Shown: positions 38,969-48,267, numbered from the stretch's first letter. The stretch: 64,000 nt of DNA from Phyllobacterium sp. YR531 (GCF_000282595.1 NZ_AKIZ01000016.1:1-64000); one strand, 5' to 3'. Notes: generated from the letters alone by a model not told the origin. Made by a program: numbers and translations.

Positions 38969-39129
38969 TCTCTTATCCTGATTGATTTGTCTTCAGTGGC
39001 TCTGCGCCGAAATGGAATTATCACCGCACCGGCATCTGTCTTTGGATCATCAATCCACCAGCCATCGCGCAGCAAACGAGCGGGCAAAGCGGGAAACGGA
39101 AAGCCGATGTTGGGATTTATTGGACGCAT
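38965..39129 (-). CDS. Small 54-residue protein, first gene of the two-component operon
   Basis: This frame is short but coherent: ATG at 39129, 54 codons, TGA at 38965-38967 sharing bases with the ATG of the DUF4173 gene. It reads IGFPFPALPARLLRDGWWID then TDAGAVIIPFRRR, with balanced protein-like composition, two adjacent tryptophans and a basic C-terminus. No membrane helix and no signal peptide are seen. The exact ATGA coupling is the strongest argument that it is real; the ribosome binding site (ACGGGG) is weak. No family recognised. Confidence 0.6.
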   Translation of the reverse strand: MRPINPNIGFPFPALPARLLRDGWWIDDPKTDAGAVIIPFRRRATEDKSIRIRE

Positions 39130-39249
39130 GCCCCGTTATGCGGACGCATAAAGGATTCCCCGTGCCCTAGATGCGGAGGATTTCAGGAGTTTTGTGCAGG
39201 AATTGTGCAGATCACAGAGCAAGTCTGTGATCTGCAAATGGATGGGTAG

Positions 39250-40926
39250 CTATTGCTGTCTGTCGCGGAAGCGATTGGTAATGGGATAGCGGCGGTCCCG
39301 ACCAAAATTCTTCCTGGTGACCTTCACACCCGGAGCCGACTGGCGGCGTTTGTATTCAGCAATGTAAAGCAGGTGCTCGATACGCTCTACAGTTGCGCGT
39401 TCATGGCCACGCGCAACAATTTCATCAACGCCCATCTCGTTTTCGACCAGACATTCGAGAATATCGTCGAGCACTGGATAAGGCGGCAACGAATCCTGAT
39501 CTGTCTGATTTTCGCGCAGCTCCGCCGAAGGAGCCTTACTGATGATATTGACCGGGATTACCTCACCGGATGGCCCGAGACCACCCGCAGGCACATTCTT
39601 GTTGCGCCACTCGGACATGGAATAGACCTGCATTTTATAGAGGTCTTTGATAGGATTATAGCCGCCATTCATATCGCCATAGAGCGTGGCATAGCCAACC
39701 GACATTTCCGACTTGTTGCCCGTTGTTACCACCATCGAGCCGAACTTGTTGGAGATGGCCATCAGGATCGTGCCACGGGCGCGACTTTGCAGGTTTTCTT
39801 CGGTTATGCCTTCCTTCGTGCCTTCAAATGTCGGACCAAGCGCCTTGAGGAACCCTTCAACAGGTTCGAAGATCGGCACGATATCGTAACGACAGCCGAG
39901 CAATCTTGCACAGTCTTCGGCGTCCTTCAGCGAATCTTTTGATGTGTAAGTGTAGGGCATCATTACGGCGCGCAGGCGCTCTTCACCCAACGCATCAACG
40001 GCCAGAGCTGCGCAGATTGCAGAATCGATACCGCCGGAAAGGCCGAGCACAACATCCTTGAAGCCGTTCTTGTTGACGTAGTCGCGAAGGCCAAGCATGC
40101 AGGCGCGATAATTCGCCTCCTCGCCTTCCGGAATGCGCGACATGGGCCCCTCGCCGCACGCCCAACCATCCTTGCCGCGTCTCCACGTGGTGACGATTAG
40201 CTGCTCTTCGAATTGCGACATCTGGAATGCGAGATTCTTGTCGGCATTGAAGGCGAACGAAGCACCATCAAAAATCAGATCATCCTGCCCGCCAAGCTGG
40301 TTTGCAAAAACCAGCGGCAGACCGGTCTCGATCACCTGACGCAACGCCACCTGATGGCGCACATCGACCTTACCACGGTAATAGGGAGAGCCGTTCGGGA
40401 CGCAGAGTATTTCTGCGCCGCTTTCCGCCAGTGTTTCGCAAACGCCCAAATCACCCCAGATGTCTTCACAGATGGGTATGCCGATACGAACGCCCCGGAA
40501 GTTAACCGGACCGGGCATTGGCCCCTGCTGGAACACGCGCTTTTCGTCAAACTCACCGTAATTCGGCAGATCGACCTTGAAACGCTCTGCGATAACCTCT
40601 CCGCCATCAAGAACCATGACCGAGTTGTGCAGGCCGGTTTCCCGCCGCAGCGGCGTGCCGATGATCACACCAGGGCCACCGTCGCTGGTATCCTTGGCAA
40701 ACTCCTGAACTGCCTTTTCGCATGCTTCGATGAAGGCCTTTTTCAACACCAGATCTTCAGGCGGATAACCGGAAATGAACAATTCGGTGAAGAGTATGAG
40801 ATCAGCGCCCTGCCGGGTTGCGTCGGCTCTCGCCTCACGCGCTTTGGCCAGATTGCCTTTGATATCACCCAGTACAGGATTGAGCTGGGCAATGGCGATA
40901 CGCAGAATGTCGGTATTTTTGCTCAT
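39250..40926 (-). CDS. nadE: Glutamine-dependent NAD+ synthetase
   Basis: 558 residues from the ATG at 40926. The N-terminal 270 residues form a nitrilase-type glutaminase with Glu in LFTELFISGYPPED, a Lys in the middle and Cys in GIPICEDIWGD. The C-terminal half is the synthetase with the P-loop LGLSGGIDSAI. It amidates nicotinic acid adenine dinucleotide to NAD+. Monocistronic in this window. Confidence 0.96.
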   Translation of the reverse strand: MSKNTDILRIAIAQLNPVLGDIKGNLAKAREARADATRQGADLILFTELFISGYPPEDLVLKKAFIEACEKAVQEFAKDTSDGGPGVIIGTPLRRETGLHNSVMVLDGGEVIAERFKVDLPNYGEFDEKRVFQQGPMPGPVNFRGVRIGIPICEDIWGDLGVCETLAESGAEILCVPNGSPYYRGKVDVRHQVALRQVIETGLPLVFANQLGGQDDLIFDGASFAFNADKNLAFQMSQFEEQLIVTTWRRGKDGWACGEGPMSRIPEGEEANYRACMLGLRDYVNKNGFKDVVLGLSGGIDSAICAALAVDALGEERLRAVMMPYTYTSKDSLKDAEDCARLLGCRYDIVPIFEPVEGFLKALGPTFEGTKEGITEENLQSRARGTILMAISNKFGSMVVTTGNKSEMSVGYATLYGDMNGGYNPIKDLYKMQVYSMSEWRNKNVPAGGLGPSGEVIPVNIISKAPSAELRENQTDQDSLPPYPVLDDILECLVENEMGVDEIVARGHERATVERIEHLLYIAEYKRRQSAPGVKVTRKNFGRDRRYPITNRFRDRQQ

Positions 40927-40978
40927 AATGAACATATATCGTTTCGTTGATGGAAAAACAATGTCGCCGTGGTGCGTA

Positions 40979-41329
40979 TCATAAGAAAAATACGTGCCAG
41001 AGCGTGTAAAGCCAGACGGTCGCGACGAGAATAACCGAGATCAATACGGCCAGTGACCCGCAATCCTTGGCAATCTGGATTTCCTTATGAAAATCTCGGG
41101 AAACCGCATCGCAGGCAGCCTCAATGCCGGTATTCAAGACTTCAACCATGATGAGAAACAGGATGGAGCCGGTGAGGAATAGAAAAGCCAGTGCTGTGGG
41201 TGCCACGAAGGCAGCAACCGGAATGGAGAGCAGAAACAGCACCAGTTCCTGTTGGACCGCTTTTTCATGAACTGCAAGATGCCTAAGCGCCCGCATTGAA
41301 TTGATGAATGCCATTACCAGCCGATGCAT
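40979..41329 (-). CDS. dgkA: Diacylglycerol kinase, prokaryotic type
   Basis: 116 residues. Three membrane helices and the signature MVEVLNTGIEAACDAVSRDF followed by HKEIQIAKDCGSLAV match DgkA, the homotrimeric enzyme that returns diacylglycerol to phosphatidic acid. AGGGG upstream supports this start. It could recycle diacylglycerol from periplasmic glucan modification or from PlcP activity, which the genome also appears to encode. Confidence 0.92.
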   Translation of the reverse strand: MHRLVMAFINSMRALRHLAVHEKAVQQELVLFLLSIPVAAFVAPTALAFLFLTGSILFLIMVEVLNTGIEAACDAVSRDFHKEIQIAKDCGSLAVLISVILVATVWLYTLWHVFFL

Positions 41330-41390
41330 GCCTTGCCCCTGAATATCTTAGACAAGTCAGCTATAAGACCCGTATGGCCTTCGTCAATCC

Positions 41391-41810
41391 TTAGGATGGC
41401 GCAACGACAATGTCGCTGCTGCTCTTCTCGTATTGCGGCAGACCATCGTCGATTTCATAATAGTCACCCTTGTCGGCAACGAAGATATGAACTTCACCTT
41501 TCAGATCGCTAGAATCGTCGAACGCGCCAGCCATGACGGAAATATAATCAAGGTCATTATGCTTCCAGAACAGTACCGAGCCGCAGTTCTTGCAAAAACC
41601 GCGCTTGGCGTGCGTACTGGCCTCGTACCAACTGATATTTTCCCGCCCTGAAATGTCGATGCAATCATCCTGGACATTCGTAGCAGCGTAGTGATGCCCC
41701 GATTGCTTGCGGCATTGTGAGCAATGGCAATAGACAATGCCGCGCAATGGACCGCGCGTTTCAAAGTGGATTTTGCCGCAAAGGCACGAGCCGGTATGCA
41801 TTTCGCTCAT
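41391..41810 (-). CDS. GFA family (glutathione-dependent formaldehyde-activating enzyme-like) protein
   Basis: 139 residues from the ATG at 41810. Zinc-binding cysteines appear as CLCG, CHCSQC and CKNCG, the standard GFA/Mss4-like pattern. The founding member condenses glutathione with formaldehyde, but most members have no proven activity. It flanks nhaA on one side, with a second, diverged GFA protein on the other. Confidence 0.88.
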   Translation of the reverse strand: MSEMHTGSCLCGKIHFETRGPLRGIVYCHCSQCRKQSGHHYAATNVQDDCIDISGRENISWYEASTHAKRGFCKNCGSVLFWKHNDLDYISVMAGAFDDSSDLKGEVHIFVADKGDYYEIDDGLPQYEKSSSDIVVAPS

Positions 41811-41869
41811 AAGCTGCCCTTCCATACATTGTCTTAACTTAAGTAATCCTGCTCAACCCGCTTTCGCGT

Positions 41870-43045
41870 TCACGCCTTGGCTGATTGTTTTGACGACAAC
41901 ACAAGCAGCAGTGCGCCAAACAGTGCTGATAGCAAAGAGCCAAGCAGAACACCAAGTTTGGTTTCATCCTGCAGCATCGGCGAATTGGCATAAGCCAGGA
42001 GTCCGATAAAGAGGCTCATTGTGAATCCAATCCCGCACAGAACAGACACTCCATACATTTGCGTCCAATTGGAACCTGCGGGACGCTCGGCAAGACGCAT
42101 TTTGATGGCAAGCCAGGCAAAGGAAAATACGCCAAGCTGCTTGCCCACGAACAGGCCGGCAGCGACGCCTAACGGCACGGGATCAGCAAGATTTGATAGC
42201 GACACTCCAGTGAATGAAACGCCAGCATTGGCAAAGCCGAATATCGGTACGATTACAAACCCGACCCATGGCTGGATCGCATGTTCTAGTTTGAGAAGCG
42301 GCGAACCTGCCTCTCCCTTCTCGCTCTTCATGGGAATGGCCAGTGCAAGTAGAACACCTGCAATCGTCGCGTGTATGCCGGATTTGAAGACCAGTATCCA
42401 AAGGATGACGCCAAGCACGATATATGCCCAGAGCCGGACCATTCCCATCAGATTCATGGCCACGAGTATGGCAAAGACCACGGCAACACCGGCCAGTGCA
42501 GGAACGTTCAAACCTTCTGAGTAGAACAACGCTATAATGATGACAGCCCCAAGGTCATCGATGATTGCCAGCGCCGTCAAAAAGACTTTCAGCGACAGCG
42601 GAACGCGTGACCCAAGCAATGAAAGGACACCCAGCGAAAATGCGATATCGGTGGCCGACGGAATGGCCCAGCCGCGCATTGTCTCGCCCTCATTGAACGC
42701 AAGGAAAATCAGCGCTGGAACAACCATGCCGCCGACTGCAGCAAAGCCGGGCAAAGCCCGCCGTGACCAGTTCGACAATTGGCCGCTGACCATTTCGCGC
42801 TTGATCTCCAGGCCAACAAGCAAAAAGAACACGGCCATCAGTGCGTCATTGACCCAATGAAGAACGCTCAGCCCTCCAAGATCGATATGCAGCAGGTCGA
42901 AATAAGCCTGGCTTAAAGGGGAATTGGCAACAATCAGCGCCAGAGCGGCGACCACCATGAGAATGATGCCGCCAGCGGCTTCACTCGCCATGAACGAACG
43001 GAACGATGCGGATAGGCGGGCTCGGCGGGGCGCTTTCGTATTCAT
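41870..43045 (-). CDS. nhaA: Na+/H+ antiporter NhaA
   Basis: 391 residues with about twelve membrane helices. Hallmarks are [20 protein letters not shown] near residue 55, [15 protein letters not shown] and the paired aspartates of [14 protein letters not shown] that bind sodium and protons. NhaA exports sodium at alkaline pH in exchange for protons. It stands as a single gene between two GFA-type genes. Confidence 0.96.
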   Translation of the reverse strand: MNTKAPRRARLSASFRSFMASEAAGGIILMVVAALALIVANSPLSQAYFDLLHIDLGGLSVLHWVNDALMAVFFLLVGLEIKREMVSGQLSNWSRRALPGFAAVGGMVVPALIFLAFNEGETMRGWAIPSATDIAFSLGVLSLLGSRVPLSLKVFLTALAIIDDLGAVIIIALFYSEGLNVPALAGVAVVFAILVAMNLMGMVRLWAYIVLGVILWILVFKSGIHATIAGVLLALAIPMKSEKGEAGSPLLKLEHAIQPWVGFVIVPIFGFANAGVSFTGVSLSNLADPVPLGVAAGLFVGKQLGVFSFAWLAIKMRLAERPAGSNWTQMYGVSVLCGIGFTMSLFIGLLAYANSPMLQDETKLGVLLGSLLSALFGALLLVLSSKQSAKA

Positions 43046-43142
43046 ATTGCCTTGATAGAATCCGAAAGCCTAAAACTCCACCCCAAAGCGGTTGGTTATG
43101 ACGTGATTGTGAGCGTTCGAATTATTCTCTGCAAAAGCGGCA

Positions 43143-43574
43143 CTACTTGAGCGGGATAAATCTCAAAATTCCTGCAAGTCCCGATCCCGCATTGTTGCCC
43201 CTGTCGGAGGGGTGAGACGTGCCATCATTGACAGGCAATTCCTCGAAATCGAAAGGGCTGATACCTTCAAGGCAGGCAACGTTCACACCATACTCCTGCG
43301 GATTTGAGCGTCGCTGATGATGCGTATATATCCCGCATGTCGAGCAGAAGTAATGTTTGGCCGTATTTGTATTGAATTGGTATAGCGTCAGCGCGTCTTC
43401 GCCTTCGAGTATCGTGATATCACCGACATTGGCGGTGACGGCAACAGCGCCACGCATCCGGCAATAAGAGCAGGTACATCTTCTGGCGCCATGCAAGCCA
43501 TTTTTCAGGCGAACGTGAAAGCGGACAGCGCCGCAATGGCACGAACCATCAATCTCATCAATATTCTTGTCCAT
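43143..43574 (-). CDS. GFA family protein, second copy
   Basis: 143 residues with AGGAGA upstream. Cysteine motifs CHCG, CTCSYC and CSTCG define the GFA fold. It is clearly diverged from the copy at 41391-41810: the second motif is CTCSYC rather than CHCSQC, and a long RRSNPQEYGVNVACLEG loop is present. It lies just beyond the DAHP synthase terminator. Confidence 0.87.
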   Translation of the reverse strand: MDKNIDEIDGSCHCGAVRFHVRLKNGLHGARRCTCSYCRMRGAVAVTANVGDITILEGEDALTLYQFNTNTAKHYFCSTCGIYTHHQRRSNPQEYGVNVACLEGISPFDFEELPVNDGTSHPSDRGNNAGSGLAGILRFIPLK

Positions 43575-43589
43575 CCGCTCTCCTGCCTC

Positions 43590-43626
43590 CTGAAAACAAT
43601 AATGGCGGCCACGAGGACCGCCATTA
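43590..43626 (-). terminator. Terminator of the class II DAHP synthase gene
   Basis: Hairpin with arms AATGGCGGCC and GGACCGCCATT (one bulge) followed on the minus strand by a T-rich run. It is about 20 bases past the stop. Confidence 0.75.
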
Positions 43627-43647
43627 AATTTTTAAACGTCCGGGAGA

Positions 43648-45027
43648 TCAGCCGTTTGCAGCCATTTTCTGTGGCTGGCTGTCACGTTCCTTCTTGAGAA
43701 GCTCTGCAACAAGAAACGCCAACTCCAAAGCCTGATCCGCATTGAGGCGCGGGTCGCAATGGGTGTGGTAACGATCCTGCAGATCTTCCGCAGAAATGGC
43801 GCGCGCACCACCTGTGCATTCGGTGACATTATTGCCGGTCATCTCAATATGGATGCCACCGGGATAGGTTCCCTCGGCATGATGAACTGCAAAAAATCCT
43901 TCGACCTCTTTGAGGATACGATCAAACGGACGTGTCTTGTAGCCATTGGCAGTAATCGTGTTGCCATGCATCGGATCACAGGACCAGACGACATTGCGGC
44001 CGTCTTTCTGCACTGCACGGATAAGCTTTGGCAGGTGATCGCCAACCTTGTCGTGACCAAAGCGGGCAATCAATGTCAGGCGACCAGCTTCGTTGGCAGG
44101 GTTAAGCAGATCGATCAGACGCAACAGATCGTCTGGCTCCAATGTCGGGCCGCACTTGAGACCGAGCGGGTTCTTGATGCCACGGCAATATTCAATATGC
44201 GCATGATCCGCCTGACGTGTACGATCGCCGATCCAGATCATATGACCGGAAGTGCCGTACCAGTCGCCAGAGGTAGAATCGACACGTGTCAAAGCTTCTT
44301 CATAGCCAAGGAGCAATGCTTCATGGCTGGTGTAGAAATCGGTCTCACGTAATTGAGCGTTGGTTTCAGCTGTAATGCCCACGGCGCGCATGAAATCAAC
44401 CGTATCAGCGATACGGCGGGCAAGCATGCCATAGCGTTCACCTTGCGGGCTGTCCGCAACGAAGCCAAGCATCCACTGGTTGACGTTCTCAAGATTGGCA
44501 TAGCCGCCCTGTGCGAACGCACGCAGCAGATTCAACGTTGCCGCAGACTGACGGTAGGCCATTTCCTGACGCGCAGGATCAGGAATACGCGACTGCTCGG
44601 TGAACTCGGTACCATTGATGATATCGCCGCGATAAATTGGCAGCTCAATACCATTCTTGGTTTCCGTGTCCGAGGAGCGCGGCTTGGCAAACTGACCGGC
44701 GATCCGGCCAACCTTGACGATTGGCTGCGAGGCACCAAAAGTCAGGACGACGGCCATCTGCAGGAATACACGGAAAAAGTCGCGAATATTGTCCGCGCCA
44801 TGTTCGGCAAAGCTTTCAGCGCAATCACCACCCTGCAAAAGGAAGCTTTCGCCGCGGGAAACGGCTGCGAGCTGCTTTTTCAGCTTCCGCGCCTCACCTG
44901 CAAAAACGAGTGGTGGATATGTCCGAAGACGGGCCTCGACATCGCTCAGAGCCTGAGCGTCCGGATAAAAAGGCACCTGCTTGATCGGTTTGCCTCTCCA
45001 GGAAGTCGGTGTCCAGTTCTTGGTCAT
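43648..45027 (-). CDS. 3-Deoxy-7-phosphoheptulonate synthase, class II
   Basis: 459 residues from the ATG at 45027; the frame extends 28 codons upstream without a family match. It begins [19 protein letters not shown] and has [23 protein letters not shown] and CDPMHGNTI, typical of the AroAII (plant-like) family. It condenses phosphoenolpyruvate and erythrose 4-phosphate, the first step of aromatic amino acid synthesis. It diverges from the alpha/beta hydrolase gene. Confidence 0.96.
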   Translation of the reverse strand: MTKNWTPTSWRGKPIKQVPFYPDAQALSDVEARLRTYPPLVFAGEARKLKKQLAAVSRGESFLLQGGDCAESFAEHGADNIRDFFRVFLQMAVVLTFGASQPIVKVGRIAGQFAKPRSSDTETKNGIELPIYRGDIINGTEFTEQSRIPDPARQEMAYRQSAATLNLLRAFAQGGYANLENVNQWMLGFVADSPQGERYGMLARRIADTVDFMRAVGITAETNAQLRETDFYTSHEALLLGYEEALTRVDSTSGDWYGTSGHMIWIGDRTRQADHAHIEYCRGIKNPLGLKCGPTLEPDDLLRLIDLLNPANEAGRLTLIARFGHDKVGDHLPKLIRAVQKDGRNVVWSCDPMHGNTITANGYKTRPFDRILKEVEGFFAVHHAEGTYPGGIHIEMTGNNVTECTGGARAISAEDLQDRYHTHCDPRLNADQALELAFLVAELLKKERDSQPQKMAANG

Positions 45028-45187
45028 TATTGCACCTGTTACTTGCTTTCCACTTTGGTAGCGTTTGTTTGAGATTTTCCGGTCTTGCCGGAAGGCGCTC
45101 ATATAGTCCAATTATGCTTGGGATACCAGTCCTGTTGACGATTGAGCCTCTCATCCGATTTGGCCGTTGTGACGCGAGTAAATTTAT

Positions 45188-45209
45188 ATTACTTTAACGT
45201 AAAAGTAAT
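45188..45209. promoter_or_regulatory. Perfect palindromic operator-like site before the hydrolase gene
   Basis: ATTACTTT, six bases, AAAGTAAT: a 22-base dyad ending 14 bases before the hydrolase start codon and just upstream of its GGGAGG ribosome binding site. Position and symmetry fit a repressor operator. No regulator gene is adjacent. Confidence 0.5.
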
Positions 45210-45223
45210 TATGGGAGGCAGCG

Positions 45224-46105
45224 ATGCAAGAGATTGCTTTTGAAGCAGCAGACGGTTTTCCCTTGCGCGGAAATCTCTTCAGCGGACCAGGTAAAAAACC
45301 GGCGGTCCTGATCTCTTCAGCCGCCGCAGTTCCCGACAGTTTTTACCGGCATTTCGCCAATCGCCTGATCGAGCTTGGCGCATCGTATGTGCTTACCTAC
45401 GATTATCGCGGCGTTGCAAAATCCGCCGTTCCAAAGGGCTGGAAGCCTCGCCTTCATATGAAGGATTGGGCGGTATTGGATATGCCTGCTGCGCTTGACC
45501 AATTGAAAAAACTATCTGGTGGCGCACCGATAGCAGGCATTGGTCACTCCTTTGGTGGCGTCGCGATTGGCCTTTGCAACCGTTCCGCTGAGTTTCAGCG
45601 ATATACCACCCTCGCCTCGCTTTCCGGTTATTACCGCAATACTGCCGAGCCCTTCGCAGTCTTTGCTCGAATGAATCTGCTGGGTGTTCCTCTGACATAT
45701 CCTCTTGGAAAGCTTCCCAAATGGAGTGGTATAGGCGAAGCTCTTCCCGGCAGTATTTTCCGTGATTGGGCACGTTGGTGCCGCAATCCCAACTTTCTGT
45801 TTGAAGACCCCAAAGTTCCCGAAGCAAGGCATTTCAGCGCGGTAAAGATTCCAGTGCTTGGCGTGGGGATTGCGGACGATCCCTGGGGAACGCCAAGGGC
45901 GGTGGGTTTATTTCTGGAAAGGCTGGCAAATGCCGACGTCCGCGAAATATGGCTTTCGCCGGACAATCGCACTGATCAGATCGGCCATCTTGGTTTTTTC
46001 CGTAAAACCAGAGCCGAAACCTTGTGGCCGGATATTACGAACTGGTTATTGGATGGCACACTGCCTGACGGTGCAATACGCCGGCCAACCGCACAAGCCG
46101 CCTGA
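45224..46105 (+). CDS. Alpha/beta hydrolase, serine aminopeptidase-like
   Basis: 293 residues with GGGAGG at a good distance. The nucleophile elbow GIGHSFGG places Ser at the active site. The N-terminal RGNLFSGPGKKPAVLISSAA and the later Asp and His regions (GVGIADDPWG, QIGHLGFF) complete a plausible triad. The substrate is unknown. A perfect palindrome just upstream suggests specific regulation. Confidence 0.85.
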   Translation: MQEIAFEAADGFPLRGNLFSGPGKKPAVLISSAAAVPDSFYRHFANRLIELGASYVLTYDYRGVAKSAVPKGWKPRLHMKDWAVLDMPAALDQLKKLSGGAPIAGIGHSFGGVAIGLCNRSAEFQRYTTLASLSGYYRNTAEPFAVFARMNLLGVPLTYPLGKLPKWSGIGEALPGSIFRDWARWCRNPNFLFEDPKVPEARHFSAVKIPVLGVGIADDPWGTPRAVGLFLERLANADVREIWLSPDNRTDQIGHLGFFRKTRAETLWPDITNWLLDGTLPDGAIRRPTAQAA

Positions 46106-46175
46106 GACTAAGGTCGCTCTATCAATCTGAAAGACACTATTTATTATCATCCCATTATTTTGATTTCTCTTATTT

Positions 46176-46189
46176 ATTGTACGTACAAT
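46176..46189. promoter_or_regulatory. Palindrome at the brnT start, candidate BrnA operator
   Basis: ATTGTACGTACAAT is a perfect 14-base palindrome ending two bases before the brnT ATG, where a ribosome binding site would usually sit. BrnA-type antitoxins autoregulate, so this is a likely operator that would also mask the translation start. Confidence 0.6.
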
Positions 46190-46191
46190 AT

Positions 46192-46440
46192 ATGATAATC
46201 ATTTGGGACGAACCAAAGCGTATCGCGAATATTGAAAAGCATGGGCTGGATTTTTTGGCTCTAGATATCGGTTTCTTTCTTGGAGCAGTTATTCGACCCG
46301 CCAAGAGACAACGACTTCAAGCAATCGGGCACCTGCATAACGGGATGATATCAGTTATCTTTTTTAAACTTGGTAGTGAAGGCTGGTCTATCATTTCCAT
46401 GCGACCTGCCAACCCAAAGGAAAGAGCGCTCGTGCTATGA
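46192..46440 (+). CDS. brnT: BrnT ribonuclease toxin
   Basis: 82 residues from the ATG at 46192. The family start WDEPKRIANIEKHGLDF is clear, followed by the RelE-like core (RLQAIGHLHNGMISVIFF) and a short basic C-terminus. BrnT cleaves RNA and stops translation, and was defined in Brucella abortus. It overlaps brnA by four bases (ATGA). No Shine-Dalgarno sequence is visible because a palindrome occupies that space. Confidence 0.92.
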   Translation: MIIIWDEPKRIANIEKHGLDFLALDIGFFLGAVIRPAKRQRLQAIGHLHNGMISVIFFKLGSEGWSIISMRPANPKERALVL

Positions 46441-46751
46441 AAGCAAAACAGAATATTCAGCAAGAGTTTAAGGAAGGTCAGGGCTATTCTCAAAAGGATT
46501 GGGATGAAGTCTCCGACAATCCCGAATGGACTGAAGAAGACTTTAAAAACGCCCGTCCTTTTCGCGAAGTCTTCCCAGAGCTGGCAGAAAAAATCCGCGA
46601 GGAAATCGCCAAGCGTGGTCGGCCGCATTCAGCCATTACAAAACAACCCGTAACAATACGCCTCGACCCTGATGTCATTGCGAAATTCAAGGCAACAGGG
46701 CGAGGCTGGCAATCACGGATCAATGAAGTGCTGAGAGAGGCGAAGGTCTGA
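46437..46751 (+). CDS. brnA: BrnA antitoxin
   Basis: 104 residues. The acidic N-terminal region binds the toxin and the C-terminal ribbon-helix-helix-like part (VTIRLDPDVIAKFKATGRGW, RINEVLREAKV) binds DNA as a dimer. It is translationally coupled to brnT and ends 6 bases from the convergent gor stop. Confidence 0.92.
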   Translation: MKAKQNIQQEFKEGQGYSQKDWDEVSDNPEWTEEDFKNARPFREVFPELAEKIREEIAKRGRPHSAITKQPVTIRLDPDVIAKFKATGRGWQSRINEVLREAKV

Positions 46752-46757
46752 CTGCAC

Positions 46758-48149
46758 TCAGTCGATGCGCTCGCCTTTCACAATGCGATAGCTCGGCTTG
46801 TACATGGTAACCAGCTCTTCCGCCGCTGTAGGATGAACAGCCATAGTCCGGTCAAAATCATCCTTCGTACAGCCTGCCTTTATCGTAATACCGAGAAGCT
46901 GTGCCATTTCGCCTGCATCTGGCCCAATGATATGTGCGCCCACTACCTTGCGGCTCGCGGCGTCAACAACGAGCTTGGTCAACATCCTATCCTTGGCTCC
47001 GGAAAGGGTGTTTTTCATCGGCCGGAAAAGCGCCCGATAGACCTCGATTTCGTCAAATTCCTTGGCGGCTTCCTCTTCCGAAAGCCCAACAGTTCCGATT
47101 TCCGGCTGTGAAAACACGGCTGTGGCAATATCGTGATGGTCAGGCTTAGTGGGATTGTCTTTGAAGGCAGTTTCGAGGAAGCACATAGCTTCGTGAATAG
47201 CAACCGGCGTCAATTGCACGCGGTTTGTCACATCGCCCACTGCCCAGACATTGGCAACATTTGTGCGGGAATAGTCATCAACCTTGATCGCGCCGATCTC
47301 GTCTACTTCAACGCCAGCCTCTTCAAGACCTAGCATTTTTGTGTTCGGTACGCGTCCGATAGCCAGCATGACCTGATCTGCCGGAAGTTCATCGCCAGAT
47401 GACAAGTGCACATCAAGACGGCCATTGGGGTTGCGCTTGACCTCTTTCAAAATCTCGCCGCAACGGATTTTAATGCCTTTGGCTTCCATGGCTTCATGCA
47501 GCAAGTGCCGTAAATCATGATCGAAACGGGACAATATTTCCTTGCCGCGATAGACCAGCGTCACATCTACGCCAAGCCCATGGAAAATATTGGCAAACTC
47601 CACTGCTATATAGCCGCCGCCGGCAATAATGATTGCTTCCGGCAGTTTTTTAAGATGAAACGCCTCATTGGAGCTGATGCAAAGCTCATAGCCGGGTAAT
47701 GCTGCATGCGGATTGGGGTGACCGCCAACAGCCACCAGAATTTGATCAGCCGTGACGCGCTTGCCTGTTTTGAGTATTTCAATCGTATGAGCATCGATCA
47801 GTTGCGCGCGACTGTCGAATATCTCTACGTGGGAATTGTCTAATCCCTTGCGATAAAGTCCTTCGAGCCTTTCGATTTCGCGATCCTTGTTGGCAATGAG
47901 TGTAGCCCAGTCAAACTTCGTCTCACCTACGCTCCAGCCATAACCGGCTGCGGCTTCAAAATGTTCAGGAAATTGCGAGGCATAAACAAACAGCTTTTTG
48001 GGAACACAGCCGCGGATCACACAGGTACCGCCCATGCGGTATTCTTCAGCGAGGCCAACCTTCTTGCCCATGGCACCTGCAAGCCTGCCAGCGCGAACAC
48101 CACCGGACCCTCCCCCGATAACGAAAAGGTCATAGTCATAGGTTGTCAT
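46758..48149 (-). CDS. gor: Glutathione reductase
   Basis: 463 residues from the ATG at 48149. The FAD loop VIGGGSGGVRAGRLA, the redox disulfide in GGTCVIRGCVPKK (Cys42, Cys47), the NADPH loop and the C-terminal HPTAAEELV with the catalytic histidine are all present. It keeps glutathione reduced using NADPH. It lies downstream of the DUF2059 gene and rpiA on the same strand. Confidence 0.96.
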   Translation of the reverse strand: MTTYDYDLFVIGGGSGGVRAGRLAGAMGKKVGLAEEYRMGGTCVIRGCVPKKLFVYASQFPEHFEAAAGYGWSVGETKFDWATLIANKDREIERLEGLYRKGLDNSHVEIFDSRAQLIDAHTIEILKTGKRVTADQILVAVGGHPNPHAALPGYELCISSNEAFHLKKLPEAIIIAGGGYIAVEFANIFHGLGVDVTLVYRGKEILSRFDHDLRHLLHEAMEAKGIKIRCGEILKEVKRNPNGRLDVHLSSGDELPADQVMLAIGRVPNTKMLGLEEAGVEVDEIGAIKVDDYSRTNVANVWAVGDVTNRVQLTPVAIHEAMCFLETAFKDNPTKPDHHDIATAVFSQPEIGTVGLSEEEAAKEFDEIEVYRALFRPMKNTLSGAKDRMLTKLVVDAASRKVVGAHIIGPDAGEMAQLLGITIKAGCTKDDFDRTMAVHPTAAEELVTMYKPSYRIVKGERID

Positions 48150-48215
48150 GGCAGAAGCGCTCCGAATCTGTACTGGCCCATCTATATGGGCCTTACGGTG
48201 GCAATTTAAAAGCAC

Positions 48216-48238
48216 AAAGCCCGGACGAACCGGGCTTT
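48216..48238 (-). terminator. Terminator of the DUF2059 gene
   Basis: Hairpin AAAGCCCGG/CCGGGCTTT with loop ACGAA, 29 bases past the DUF2059 stop and before gor. It separates gor from the upstream transcript. Confidence 0.8.
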
Positions 48239-48267
48239 GAAAATCAACTAACGATACATACGGGAAA

